A stretch of DNA of 64,000 nucleotides, from NCBI RefSeq assembly GCF_004208415.1, contig NZ_CP035758.1, positions 6,076,001 to 6,140,000 on the forward strand, read 5' to 3'. Below are positions 44,146 through 56,361 of the stretch, piece by piece. The notes beneath the pieces were generated by a model that searched no databases, was not told the origin of the DNA, and saw only the letters and a list, made by a program, of their open reading frames with translations. Position 1 is the stretch's first letter, and the number at the start of each line of letters is the position of its first letter. The DNA comes from Ktedonosporobacter rubrisoli (GTDB lineage: Bacteria > Chloroflexota > Ktedonobacteria > Ktedonobacterales > Ktedonobacteraceae). A program made the position numbers and the translations under genes.

Positions 44146-47100
44146 TCAGAGCAAGTTTCTGGAGCGAGCAACCTCACGCGCTTCGCGGCGGTTGGCTACG
44201 TTAAGTTTACGGTAGATGCTGCGCACCTGCGTTTTGATAGTGTTGATCGAAACGATAAGCTCGCGCGCAATTTCGGCATAGGGAAGTTCGGCCGCCAGCA
44301 AACGCAGAACGCGCAGTTCCTGGGGAGAAAGCGCTTCAAGCTGAGAAATCGTCGAAGATGGAGCGGGGGCAGGGGCCGGGCGCTGCAAGGTAAAGGCCTG
44401 AAAAATGCTTCGTCCATAGCTGAGCAAGGCCTTTTCGCGTATTGTGGGGAGCGCGCTGCGTAGGAGCCCTTCCATGGGCTCACCTTCATCAAGAAAGAGA
44501 CGCAAGTAACCCTCGACAGACGCCGGCAAGAGCACTGAGCGCAACAGGCGCCTGGACTCCTGCGTCTGCTTGCACCGCTCATTGATCAGGGCCATAAGTA
44601 ACTGGATCTCTAAGGCGCTGTACATACGTCCCGCCTCCTGAGCTGCCACGAGTAAACGCTGGAGGAGCGCCAGAGCTTCAGCAAATTTACCCTGGGCCAG
44701 CCAGAGACGGGCCAGCAGCAGCTCTTCTCGCTCGCGCAGAGGCTGTAACCCATTCTCGACAGGCACCTCAGCAAGCTCCTGAGACCGGGCAAGCTCGGCG
44801 TAAGAAAGGGCCTGCATCTCATGCTGTTTAGCAAGAGCTTGCAAACTGCGCTGCATCGCGGCAAGGTCAGCTTGAGCAAGCTGGAAGCGGGCCTGACAGA
44901 CCAGGGCTTCTTGATAAAGCAGGGGGTCGCGCTGCGGCAACAGGCGCGCAAGCAAAGAGGCGAGCTTTTGCTGGGCCAGCGCATGCTGTCCCTGCGCGTG
45001 CACTATGCGCACATACCAGAGCTCTGCTTGCAGTTGCAAGGTTTCGTCGTGCTGCGGCAAAGCAAGAGAAGCAACCTCATGAATCAGGTTGCCGGCCTCC
45101 TCCAGAGCATTCCATTCATAGGAGAGCTGGGCCAGCCCCAACAGGGCAAAGCCACGATCAAACGGATCGCTGATCTCCACGGCCTCAGCGAGAACCTGGC
45201 GATAATATTCGGCAGCCAGGTGCAAAGCGCCCTGCCTGTAGTAGATGATAGCCAGGGTTAAGGTATTGCTGCGCAACGCGTGACGAACCCCTATACGTTC
45301 CCATACTTCACGCAGCTCAATAAACATCTGTCGAGCAGTATCCAGCTGGCCGCCGAGCAAAGCCTCTCTTCCCAGCACGCTCATACATATGCCTCGCCAG
45401 CCAACTTCTTTATCAGGCAAGCAGGCCAGGGCTCGTCGAGCATACCAGGAAGCTTGCGCCGGCTCCCGCCGCCAATCGGCCACATTCGTGCGAAAAGCCA
45501 GCAATGCGCCCAGGCAGGCTGTATTGCCGTCCGCTTGCCAGATCCTTTCCGCCTGCTGCAAAAGCTCTTCGATCTGCCCCAGTTCTGCAGGCGAAGGCTG
45601 ATAGGGCGCGCAAGCCCAGGCCAGGGCCCTGGCATAACCCAGGCACAACACAGGCCGCTCCTGCAGAACTTCGTGCGGGATACGCGCCAGCCAGCGCAGC
45701 AAAGTGCGAACCTCTTGCACTATAGCGCCATAAAAGAGCTGCCCGCTGATCAGCTTCTCAATCAGTTCAGCCGCGCGCTCCATCCGTTGCGCGCTGAAGG
45801 CGGCCTCAACAGCCTCTATCAGCAGCTCATGCTCCTCATACCACACGCTGGCCTTGTAGAAAAGCGCGTGCACGGCCTCTGTTCCCAGACGCTGGTATGC
45901 CTCGACACTCATGGCTTCGGCAAAGAGCGCATGATAGCGATACCACTTGCCCGCTTCATCCAGGCGTTCCAGAAACAGGCCGGCATGTAGCAAGGCATCC
46001 AGAAGTAGCTCGCTATTCTGCTGGCCAGTTAAAGCGACGCACAGCGAGCCGCACAGGCGGCTCAAGATACTCGTTTGCAAGAGAAAGCTTTGCAGTTCTT
46101 CCGTCTGAGCCTGCAAAACCTCAGTCACAAAGTAATCCTGAACAGGCCGCTGGCTGCCAACAATAGTAACGAGGGCGTGCTCTAACGCCTGCCGTTTTGT
46201 ATGACGCTGGAGAGCCAGAGAGACCAGGCGCAAACCAGCCGCCCAACCTTCCAGGCGCGCTAAGAGCTGCTCAATATCTGCCTCAGAAAGCTGAAAGGCC
46301 AGCGCGCGCTGCAAGAAACCTGTCGCCTCCTGCGTGGAAAAGCGCAAATCAGCTGTGCGCAGCTCAAGCAGTTCGCCATTAGCGCGCAGGCGGGCCAGCG
46401 GCAATGCGGGATCGCCGCGACCGATCAAGCAGAGATGCAAGCTAGCCGGCAAATGCTCAAGCCAGAAGCTTAACATCCTGTAGATCTCTGGCTCAGCAAT
46501 CATATGATAATCGTCAAGCATGAGCAGACCAGACCGCTCACTGCGCGTGGCTAGATTGAGAAAGGTGGTCAAGGCCATCTCTACTGAAGAAGGTCTGAAA
46601 GGTGGCAAGCCTGGCGAGCTCAGCAGTGTAAGCGCGGCCAGGCTCGCTTCAGGCTGAAAGGCCTGGCAGGCCGTGAAGATGTAACGCCAGAAACGGGCAG
46701 GATCGTTATCTGTAGCATCGAGCGAGACCCAGGCCAGCGGGGGCAAGGCTTGCACCGCAGCGCGCTCAGCTATCCACTGACGCACCAGCGTCGTTTTCCC
46801 AAAGCCCGCCGGCGCCGAGAGCAGCGTCATTTTACGCGCTAAACCCTCGTCGAGCAGCGCATAAAGGCGCTCACGCACAACCAGAGAAGTCGGCAGATGG
46901 GGAAGGCTTAACTTTGCCTCAAGCAGGGGCGTTTGCTCTATTAGCGGGGACTGGGGGCCTGGCTGAGATACTATACCTCCGGAGAATTGTACCTTTGCTG
47001 AATCTTGTGCCTCCATAGCTTGAGAGGATAGCCCGGCGATTGTCCTTGCCATTTCTTCAAGAAGCTCTATGCTCAGCTCTACGCTCCGACCTGCATAGCG

Positions 47101-47355
47101 CTTGACAACGCGCTTTCCCTGGCGTTGATAGGCGTACCAATATCCTTCTGTCTTGCTCTTCCTGGCTTCTTTGAGCAGATTTAGATGCATGCCGTCTCGG
47201 CTATGAAAAGCAAAAGCCGTATGAGTGTTCAGCCAGTTCAGCCAGGCCGGATCTCCCGCAGCCAGCAAGAGAAGAAGCTCACCATCCTGTTGGTGTAGCT
47301 CATAGATCTCGTGTATAGCAGACCACATCAAAGCATAGCGAGCAGTTTTCGGCAT
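44146..47355 (-). CDS. MalT-type LuxR-family ATP-dependent transcriptional regulator
   Basis: A 1069-residue STAND-class activator. Residues 1-110 form an unusual N-terminal segment (an aromatic stretch DPAWLNWLNTHTAFAF and EGYWYAYQRQGKRVVKRYAG) that looks like a small DNA- or ligand-binding module. The NTPase starts at about 155 with Walker A SAPAGFGKTTLVRQW (about 180) and Walker B LLMLDDYHMI (about 275). A TPR-like helical region follows to about 1000. The C-terminal LuxR HTH (LSPQELRVLRLLAAELPYAEIA...INTIKTQVRSIYRKLNV) ends the protein. AAAGGA lies five bases before the ATG. The inducer is unknown. Confidence 0.92.
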   Translation of the reverse strand: MPKTARYALMWSAIHEIYELHQQDGELLLLLAAGDPAWLNWLNTHTAFAFHSRDGMHLNLLKEARKSKTEGYWYAYQRQGKRVVKRYAGRSVELSIELLEEMARTIAGLSSQAMEAQDSAKVQFSGGIVSQPGPQSPLIEQTPLLEAKLSLPHLPTSLVVRERLYALLDEGLARKMTLLSAPAGFGKTTLVRQWIAERAAVQALPPLAWVSLDATDNDPARFWRYIFTACQAFQPEASLAALTLLSSPGLPPFRPSSVEMALTTFLNLATRSERSGLLMLDDYHMIAEPEIYRMLSFWLEHLPASLHLCLIGRGDPALPLARLRANGELLELRTADLRFSTQEATGFLQRALAFQLSEADIEQLLARLEGWAAGLRLVSLALQRHTKRQALEHALVTIVGSQRPVQDYFVTEVLQAQTEELQSFLLQTSILSRLCGSLCVALTGQQNSELLLDALLHAGLFLERLDEAGKWYRYHALFAEAMSVEAYQRLGTEAVHALFYKASVWYEEHELLIEAVEAAFSAQRMERAAELIEKLISGQLFYGAIVQEVRTLLRWLARIPHEVLQERPVLCLGYARALAWACAPYQPSPAELGQIEELLQQAERIWQADGNTACLGALLAFRTNVADWRREPAQASWYARRALACLPDKEVGWRGICMSVLGREALLGGQLDTARQMFIELREVWERIGVRHALRSNTLTLAIIYYRQGALHLAAEYYRQVLAEAVEISDPFDRGFALLGLAQLSYEWNALEEAGNLIHEVASLALPQHDETLQLQAELWYVRIVHAQGQHALAQQKLASLLARLLPQRDPLLYQEALVCQARFQLAQADLAAMQRSLQALAKQHEMQALSYAELARSQELAEVPVENGLQPLREREELLLARLWLAQGKFAEALALLQRLLVAAQEAGRMYSALEIQLLMALINERCKQTQESRRLLRSVLLPASVEGYLRLFLDEGEPMEGLLRSALPTIREKALLSYGRSIFQAFTLQRPAPAPAPSSTISQLEALSPQELRVLRLLAAELPYAEIARELIVSINTIKTQVRSIYRKLNVANRREAREVARSRNLL

Positions 47356-47638
47356 AATTTCCTTTCGCAGATACGTGCCATGTTCCCCAAAGCCTATCAG
47401 GGGTGATTATAGTATAGTGTACAAAGCCTGGCAAGTGTTCCCCAAAATCTAGCTATCACGCGTCTCCACTTGCTTTTTCGCCCGTGGCACGTTAGGATAG
47501 CAGAAGAATGTATCAACAGTTTCTAAGATCTGAGCTAAGAGGGCAAAAGGGGTTTTACAGGCGGTTTCATAACCTCCCACTACATTTAGACGTATAGAAT
47601 TTGACAGATATTTTACAAATCTACCCCAAGGAGCTCCT
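47356..47638. other. divergent promoter region LuxR / ABC exporter
   Basis: This gap of 283 bases must hold promoters for the giant LuxR gene (minus) and the ABC ATPase (plus). A short minus-strand frame (47449-47700) overlaps the ABC gene and has no ribosome-binding site. No hairpin of note. Confidence 0.45.
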
Positions 47639-48724
47639 GTGGAACAAAGTTCATCACAGCATGATGACACGACTGTTATCAACACCAGCAGGTTAACCAA
47701 AGTCTACGGGAATCTGGTTGCCGTCAACGACTTGCATATCCAGGTCATGCGCGGTGACGTATTCGGATTTTTGGGCCCTAACGGTGCAGGTAAGACAACA
47801 ACCATTCGCATGCTGCTCGGGCTTATCCGTCCGACAGCCGGACGCGCCATTCTCTTTGGTATGGATAATTCCTATCAATTAGCAGATATTTTACAGCGTG
47901 TAGGCGCTATCGTAGAGACGCCTGTCTTCTATCCCTACCTCTCTGGCCTTGATAATCTGCGGGTTATCGCAGCAAGTTCCGGTATGATGTCGGGCAAATC
48001 CAATAATCGCCGTCTGGCCGAAGTACTGGAGATCGCCGAGATACGCAATTATGAGAAGCTGCCCTATCGCAAATATTCGCTGGGCATGAAGCAGCGCCTG
48101 GGCATTGCTGCCGCGTTGCTTACCGATCCAGAACTTGTGCTCTTAGATGAGCCAACCAACGGCCTTGATCCAGCCGGGATGATTGAGATTCGCCGCCTCA
48201 TCCAGCGGCTCTCAGAACTTGGCAAAACTATCTTTCTCTCCAGCCATATTCTCTATGAGGTACAGCAGGTTTGCAACCGCGTGGCCTTCATGCAGAAAGG
48301 CAACCTGATCAAGCAGGGCAAGGTCAACGACCTGCTGCGAGACAGCGAGCGAATAGAAGTGCGTATGGAAGATGAGGAGAAGACGCAAGAAGCACTGGGC
48401 ATTTTGCGGCAGGCCCACGAGCAAGGGGCCGACTGGCTTAACAACATCAGTCTCGATAGCAACCGAGAAGGCAAATCTATCTTGATCATAGACACGCCGG
48501 TAGCCCATTCGGCCGAGATCAACGCTCTACTGGCGCGCAATGAGCTTTTTGCCAGCGAGATTCATCCCTATGAGGGCAGCCTGGAAAATCTTTTCCTGGA
48601 ACTCACAGCGCTCTCCACGCCAGCCGGTCCTCATGTCGGCATGGAGGCGCTTGCGGATAAGGTTGCCCTGCCTAACGAAGAAGTACCGGAGATCCCGGCT
48701 AGTGGAAAGCGAGGCCGAAGGTGA
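47639..48724 (+). CDS. ABC transporter ATP-binding protein (ABC-2 exporter)
   Basis: A 361-residue ATPase. Walker A is GPNGAGKTTT (about residue 48), signature YSLGMKQRL (about 143), Walker B LVLLDEPTNGLD (about 165) and the switch His is in SSHILYEVQQ. A C-terminal tail of about 50 residues is not conserved. The start is GTG with AAGGAG five bases upstream. The permease gene overlaps its stop by four bases, so the two are translationally coupled. Substrate unknown; similar pairs export lantibiotics or other peptides. Confidence 0.92.
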   Translation: MEQSSSQHDDTTVINTSRLTKVYGNLVAVNDLHIQVMRGDVFGFLGPNGAGKTTTIRMLLGLIRPTAGRAILFGMDNSYQLADILQRVGAIVETPVFYPYLSGLDNLRVIAASSGMMSGKSNNRRLAEVLEIAEIRNYEKLPYRKYSLGMKQRLGIAAALLTDPELVLLDEPTNGLDPAGMIEIRRLIQRLSELGKTIFLSSHILYEVQQVCNRVAFMQKGNLIKQGKVNDLLRDSERIEVRMEDEEKTQEALGILRQAHEQGADWLNNISLDSNREGKSILIIDTPVAHSAEINALLARNELFASEIHPYEGSLENLFLELTALSTPAGPHVGMEALADKVALPNEEVPEIPASGKRGRR

Positions 48725-49776
48725 GCAGCGTATCACAGACGCCAGGAAAGAAGATTCCTTCTCCAATTCGCCGGCGCGACACTGTAGTGATGGGGCGACG
48801 CGACTTCTTCAGCGAAGTAATTCGCTTGATGGGAGTAGAGCTTTATAAGCTGCGCCGACGCGCCATGTCCAAGGTCCTCAGCATTTCAGGCTTGATCATC
48901 ACGCTGATCGCCTTTGGTCTATACGCCGCAATCTCCATTTCGGCAAGTTCTAGCCCGGCCAGCCACTTCTTGCCAGCCACCTGCACTCAGGCCAGCCAGG
49001 CAGCAGGGCCGTGCCTCAATCACACACCGACCCCGCTAGAGGCTGAGCAGGCCAAGCAAACTATGTTAAAGACGCTCTCCGAGCCGCTACGCATCCCGGG
49101 CTCCTTAGGTACCGTGGGCATGATCACCAGCACGATAGGTCTTATCCTTATCATTATTCTAGCCGGTACCATTGTCGGAGGCGAGTACAACGTAGGGACG
49201 ATTCGCCTTATGTTCACGCGCGGTCCCACGCGCACCCAGTTCTTTCTTGCCAAGCTTGGCGCCATCCTGGTCTGTCTTATCCTTGGCATCTTTATCGTTA
49301 CCCTGCTAAGCATCGCCATGGGCATCATCAGCAACATCCTTATGGGGGTCGCGATCGATCTCAAGTTCTTGACGGTCTCGTGGGTGCTCCATGCTATCCT
49401 CTATATGCTTACCATCATGTTTGGCCTTTTCATATATGCGATGCTTGCGCTATGCTTATCGACGCTGGGACGTACAACCGCGGCTGGGGTAGCCGGCGCG
49501 CTCGTCTGGTGGGTCGTCGAAAACGCCCTGGGCGGCATTATCACGCTGGTTGGCCCACGCGTGCAAGGAGCTCTTGGCAGATTTTTGCAGGCTATCCCTG
49601 CCTATTTCCTTAATAGTAATATAGAGGCGTTATCGCAAAACCAGGACCACTATCTTTTTGGCAATCAGCCCAGTTCCTTGACTGATCTGCACGCAATAGT
49701 GATCCTGGCAGTCTATCTTATTCTGTTCATAGGCCTGTCCTGGTGGGTCAATGAACGCCGAGACGTAACAAACTGA
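48721..49776 (+). CDS. ABC-2 type transporter permease
   Basis: A 351-residue permease with about six helices: one at about residues 55-75, then an outer loop with two cysteines (LPATCTQASQAAGPC), then helices at about 135-160, 185-210, 220-250, 255-280 and 325-345. The GTG start lies in a GTGA overlap with the ATPase stop. Its own stop TGA shares its last base with the ATG of queG. This makes a three-gene coupled unit with the tRNA-modification gene, an unusual pairing. The exported substrate is unknown. Confidence 0.88.
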   Translation: MSSVSQTPGKKIPSPIRRRDTVVMGRRDFFSEVIRLMGVELYKLRRRAMSKVLSISGLIITLIAFGLYAAISISASSSPASHFLPATCTQASQAAGPCLNHTPTPLEAEQAKQTMLKTLSEPLRIPGSLGTVGMITSTIGLILIIILAGTIVGGEYNVGTIRLMFTRGPTRTQFFLAKLGAILVCLILGIFIVTLLSIAMGIISNILMGVAIDLKFLTVSWVLHAILYMLTIMFGLFIYAMLALCLSTLGRTTAAGVAGALVWWVVENALGGIITLVGPRVQGALGRFLQAIPAYFLNSNIEALSQNQDHYLFGNQPSSLTDLHAIVILAVYLILFIGLSWWVNERRDVTN

Positions 49777-51032
49777 TGTTAGAAACAGAGCCAATTAAAG
49801 CATATGCGTACGAGCTGGGTTTTGACACGGTACGCATCACCACCGCCGAAGAGTTTGCGGAGGCCAGGCAAATTATCCAGGAGCGCATAGGGCGCGGCCT
49901 TATGGATGGCATGTCCTGGTTTACCGCCGAGCGTGCCGAGGTATCTTCGCGCCCCAAAGCGCTCCTGCCCGAAGCCCAATCTATTATCGCCCTGGGTATG
50001 GTCTATCTCACCGAGCAGCCAGACGACGGGGAGCCGCAGGATCTACCGCGCGGGCGTATCTCGCGCTACGCCTGGGGCGATGACTATCACGATACTATTA
50101 AGCCCAAATTGCAACAATTTGCCGGCTGGCTGCGCGAGTATGCGCGGGCAGAAATGGGCGAGCAGCTTGAGACGCGGCTCTTTGTTGATACGGGCCGCAT
50201 GGTTGATCGGGCAGTGGCTCAGCGAGCCGGTCTGGGCTGGTATGGCAAGAATACCAACATCCTGACCAGAGGCTGGGGTTCCTGGCTCTTTCTTGCCGAG
50301 ATTGTCACCAATCTTTCCTTACGCCCCGATACGCCTATTAAGGCTAACTGTGGCAGCTGCGAGATCTGCTTACATGCCTGCCCAACGGCGGCCCTGCCTA
50401 ATCCTTACGAGCTGGATAGTACGCGCTGCATCTCTTACCTGACCATTGAGCTACGGGGCAGCATCCCTCTTGAGCTGCGCCCCCTGATGGGCAATCTTAT
50501 CTTCGGCTGCGACATCTGCCAGGAAGTTTGCCCCGTCAATAAAGTTGCCGAGAAACGCCTTGGCCTGCGGACGGAGACCGGGAAGACGCAATTTATTGCG
50601 CTAGAGGGCATTGGAAAAAATAGCAAGGAGCCTGCGCACTCTTTTCGGCCGCATCCTGAGCTGCGACCCCGCTCCGGCGTGGGTAGCAGCCCCGAGCTTA
50701 TCCCTTTGCTCTCTCTAACTGAGGAACAATTTCGTGAGCGCTTCCGACGCAGCCCAATCAAGCGGACCAAGCGACGCGGGCTCTTACGCAATGTCTGCGT
50801 CGCGCTTGGCAACATTGGCGATCCCAGGGCGATTCCTGCCTTGATCGGAGCATTACACGATCAGGAGCCGCTTGTACGCGGCCACGCAGCCTGGGCGCTA
50901 GGACGTCTGGGAGGCGAGGAAGCTATACACGCGCTACAGAGTGCCTTAGCAAGCGAAGAAGAGGCTGAGGTGCAGCAAGAGATACGCTGTGCCCTTGCTT
51001 CCACCACAACATCGCCTGTAGGGGAAGCGTGA
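49776..51032 (+). CDS. queG: epoxyqueuosine reductase
   Basis: A 418-residue cobalamin- and FeS-dependent enzyme that performs the last step of queuosine formation in tRNA (epoxyqueuosine to queuosine). The N-terminal cobalamin-binding and catalytic part shows GRGLMDGMSWFTAERAEVSSRP and FVDTGRMVDRAVAQRAGLGWYGKNTNIL (catalytic Asp in DTGRMVDRA). Two ferredoxin clusters follow in CGSCEICLHACPTAAL and CDICQEVCPVNK. C-terminal HEAT repeats (about 330-410, GDPRAIPALIGALHDQEPLVRGHAAWALGRLGG) bind tRNA. Length fits the HEAT-bearing subgroup. Starts in a TGATG overlap with the permease gene. Confidence 0.95.
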   Translation: MLETEPIKAYAYELGFDTVRITTAEEFAEARQIIQERIGRGLMDGMSWFTAERAEVSSRPKALLPEAQSIIALGMVYLTEQPDDGEPQDLPRGRISRYAWGDDYHDTIKPKLQQFAGWLREYARAEMGEQLETRLFVDTGRMVDRAVAQRAGLGWYGKNTNILTRGWGSWLFLAEIVTNLSLRPDTPIKANCGSCEICLHACPTAALPNPYELDSTRCISYLTIELRGSIPLELRPLMGNLIFGCDICQEVCPVNKVAEKRLGLRTETGKTQFIALEGIGKNSKEPAHSFRPHPELRPRSGVGSSPELIPLLSLTEEQFRERFRRSPIKRTKRRGLLRNVCVALGNIGDPRAIPALIGALHDQEPLVRGHAAWALGRLGGEEAIHALQSALASEEEAEVQQEIRCALASTTTSPVGEA

Positions 51033-51076
51033 GGTTGTCAGTGAGCGAGCTGGCGGCTATGCCCAGACCGGCGAGG

Positions 51077-51505
51077 TTACGCAGAAGGCAGCGTTTTCGA
51101 GAAATGGTGCTTTGTGATGGCGAAGCGCTGCCGTAGATAAAAGCGATGCGCATCAAAGCGCTGCACGCCGCTATCTAGATCGACCATCGTACATTCGGCA
51201 ACGCGTGCGCGCTTCTCTAGCTCTTCCAGGAGCAAGCGTCCGTAGCCCCGTGAACGCGTATCGGAGAGCGTTACCAGATCCTCGATATGTAATTTGCGCG
51301 TCCACTGTAAGGTGGCCATGATACGCCAGCCCGCCACCGCCATGCAGCGCCCCTCATCATACAGGGCCGTCAGGCGCAAACCTTGTGGATAGCCCTCGGC
51401 ATAAATAGTGTGGAGATCCTCTAAAGAAACGCCATCCAGATCTTCAAGCAAGGGGTGCACATCTGGTAAACGTTTATCACCTGGAACGAGATCTATAATC
51501 TCCAT
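51077..51505 (-). CDS. GNAT-family N-acetyltransferase
   Basis: A 142-residue single-domain GNAT acyltransferase, cytoplasmic. The acetyl-CoA binding segment is in VTLSDTRSRGYGRLLLEELEKRA (about residues 83-105), followed by DLDSGVQRFDAHRFYLRQRFAITKHHF, the usual GNAT C-terminus. ATG 51505 is favoured; a longer frame reaching 51625 overlaps the rRNA terminator and is not credible. It follows the 23S rRNA terminator on the same strand and is convergent with queG. Acceptor substrate unknown. Confidence 0.85.
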   Translation of the reverse strand: MEIIDLVPGDKRLPDVHPLLEDLDGVSLEDLHTIYAEGYPQGLRLTALYDEGRCMAVAGWRIMATLQWTRKLHIEDLVTLSDTRSRGYGRLLLEELEKRARVAECTMVDLDSGVQRFDAHRFYLRQRFAITKHHFSKTLPSA

Positions 51506-51578
51506 GTCTTTCTGCTTTCCTTTGAAGATCGATATGAGGACAAAACACAGCTGACTGTGAGAGAGAAAATAGCGAACC

Positions 51579-51617
51579 AAAAAGCAAAACACCATCAGGA
51601 GCGTGTCCATGATGGTG
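51579..51617 (-). terminator. terminator of the 23S rRNA unit
   Basis: On the minus strand CACCATCA pairs with TGATGGTG (51610-51617 with 51590-51597) over a 12-base loop. The hairpin is followed by TTTTGCTTTTT. It lies about 80-115 bases beyond the mature 23S 3' end and just past the processing stem. No 5S or tRNA lies before it. Confidence 0.85.
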
Positions 51618-51623
51618 ATTACC

Positions 51624-51683
51624 AACTGAAAAAGAGATTACCTGAATTTTGCTGAGCCATGCATAAGCGATGCAGGGATGCTT
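51624..51683 (-). repeat. 3' arm of the 23S rRNA processing stem
   Basis: This segment is almost fully complementary to the 23S 5' flank at 54684-54749; AACTGAAAA...GAGATTAC and TGAATTTTGCTGAG are identical words in inverted order. The two arms would pair into a long helix that brackets the 23S rRNA, a typical RNase III substrate. Confidence 0.85.
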
Positions 51684-51694
51684 CTTTAGTAAGT

Positions 51695-54669
<2,975 letters not shown>

Positions 54670-54683
54670 CTGCCTTACCTAGT

Positions 54684-54749
54684 AAGGCATCCTCTGCATC
54701 AACTCATGCTTTGTTCTCAGCAAAATTCAAGTAATCTCAATTTTCAGTT
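54684..54749 (-). repeat. 5' arm of the 23S rRNA processing stem
   Basis: This segment is the complement of 51624-51683 with few mismatches and lies 15 bases upstream of the mature 23S 5' end. Together the two arms make a helix of more than 50 pairs around the 23S rRNA. Confidence 0.85.
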
Positions 54750-54808
54750 GTTAGTGTACTAGCACCTCTGCCTTCTGGCGCTTTTTCTCGCCGTCCGGCG
54801 GTGCCTGC

Positions 54809-54839
54809 ATAATATGCCACAGTCCCAAAATTTTGTCAA
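54809..54839 (-). promoter_or_regulatory. promoter of the stand-alone 23S rRNA gene
   Basis: On the minus strand a consensus TTGACA (54834-54839) is followed after 19 bases by TATTAT (54809-54814); ATATTA at an 18-base spacing is an alternative. The start would be near 54802, giving a leader of about 130 bases before the mature 23S. A G-C hairpin (CGCCGGACGGCG) follows at once. Confidence 0.7.
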
Positions 54840-55227
54840 TAGGTTTTCGGCCTTTTTTTGTGATCTTCAAAAATTTGCCCCAAATTGGGCTTTAGCCTGG
54901 AACAAGGCAGCCTCCTGAAGCTGAAAACGTATCCCCTGCGTCCCGAGACTGAGCAACAAGCAATCTATTTAGTGGTCCCTGGAACATCCCGTTGGCCAGG
55001 CATATCAGCCAAGCAGGCCAAGAAAGCAGGACCAGAAACCTCTCAAGCCATCTTTACATAATATTACATCGATAGCAGTAGATATACTTAGAAGTGATAA
55101 AAATTCAATTTTTAGCCTTATAGTACTAACAATAGCCAAATAGGGATTGACACCCACCTATTCAACAGGTACTCTTTATCAATGTTACGTGTGTCAGGGG
55201 TTAATCTTGTGGAGGATACAGCACTAT
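54840..55227. other. intergenic region upstream of the 23S unit
   Basis: This stretch lies between the 23S promoter and the start of the divergent membrane-protein gene. It contains no 16S rRNA, tRNA or supported open frame, so the 23S unit is not the end of a larger rRNA operon. The sequence is AT-rich near 55060-55140. Confidence 0.55.
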
Positions 55228-56283
55228 ATGAAATATTTCTTCTGGATCGCCTTCGCTGTATTTCTAGCAGCATCTATTCCTCACGTCGCCTACTTTTTCG
55301 CCTCCTTCGAGCCATCGCAGGGACCAGAGGGTATATGGTGGTGGGCGGTAAGTTATGCAATCGCTATAAGTATTGATGTCACAGTTTATCTTCTTTCATG
55401 GACAGCATTTCAAAGGTATCGCCAATATCATACGGCAAGAGCAGTCTGGCAACACTGGCTATTAATTATCATGTGCACGTTTTTTTCCTGGGCCGTGAAC
55501 TGGGCATACGCCAAACAATTTCATAGCACGAACATGCTCAGCTCGGCCGAAGCTGCGGCCCCCTGGCTAACCAACATCTTTCCTTTTATGGCCAGCGCCT
55601 TTCCCTTGCTGGGTATCGTCTATACCATGATGGCCGAAACCATTACAGATACAGCGACAGCCGAAAAGAAAGAAAAGGTTCTCCAGCTAAACGCCCTCAA
55701 CGAACTATCAAGGCAAACGCATCTGCCGATAGCCACCTTGCGCCGGGCGCTCAGCAACGGCTCACGGCTCACGCCCACGAGTCTGATTACAGCCGTGACC
55801 AGCCGTCCGAGCGACGAAGCTGCTCCGGTGAGCCCAGCCTCGCCAAAGAACGAAGCCCAGCGTCCCATCACGGGGCAGTTCGTGACCCTGGAGAGCGATC
55901 CCAAGCAGCCGGCTTTCGGTAAAGGTCAGAGCAAAACCCCGGCTGCAAGTGCACCGCCCGAGGGAAATCCCGATAAATTGCAGATGACCATTGAAGCACT
56001 CAAAACGCAACCAGATATGACGGATGAGGCTCTTGCGCACTTCTTATCGCTCAAGCGCCCGGCCAGCGCGCGCTTCTGGCGCCTCAAAGCTATTGAAATA
56101 CTCAATGCTCCTGATAAAGAGACAACTGAATCTTCTCAAAACTATAACCAGGCCTGGGAACAGGGGGAGCTATGGCCAACGGAAGCGGCAGCAAGCGCTA
56201 GCTTGACGTTTACGGAATGTTATGCTAAAATTGTCGGAGTGCATATAGTATGGACTTTGGAGGCTGACAAACCGCCAAATTAA
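55228..56283 (+). CDS. four-helix membrane protein of unknown function
   Basis: About 351 residues. Four hydrophobic helices lie in the first 140 residues (about 2-24, 38-60, 76-97 and 115-137). A cytoplasmic part follows with an HTH-like stretch (LSRQTHLPIATLRRAL, about 178-193), a Pro/Ser/Ala-rich linker and a second helical segment (MTDEALAHFLSLKRPASARFWRLKAI). I recognise no family. GGAGG lies 11 bases before ATG 55228; a TTG at 55147 would add 27 residues. The gene is divergent from the 23S rRNA unit. A role as a membrane-bound regulator is a guess. Confidence 0.6.
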   Translation: MKYFFWIAFAVFLAASIPHVAYFFASFEPSQGPEGIWWWAVSYAIAISIDVTVYLLSWTAFQRYRQYHTARAVWQHWLLIIMCTFFSWAVNWAYAKQFHSTNMLSSAEAAAPWLTNIFPFMASAFPLLGIVYTMMAETITDTATAEKKEKVLQLNALNELSRQTHLPIATLRRALSNGSRLTPTSLITAVTSRPSDEAAPVSPASPKNEAQRPITGQFVTLESDPKQPAFGKGQSKTPAASAPPEGNPDKLQMTIEALKTQPDMTDEALAHFLSLKRPASARFWRLKAIEILNAPDKETTESSQNYNQAWEQGELWPTEAAASASLTFTECYAKIVGVHIVWTLEADKPPN

Positions 56284-56361
56284 GGTGGGTGTTGCAGTTT
56301 GACAGTGTTGTCTACTTGTAACTAGAGAAAATTTCATCTCCAATTATTTAGGGAGGTATCA

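Noticed and set aside
44146..47355. Possible kinase or other name for the giant regulator
   Set aside because: The Walker motifs and the C-terminal LuxR HTH define it as a MalT-type STAND regulator; no kinase motifs are visible.
51506..51625. Upstream extension of the GNAT gene into the rRNA terminator
   Set aside because: The added residues are hydrophobic, not conserved, and encoded by the terminator of the 23S unit; ATG 51505 fits the GNAT fold.
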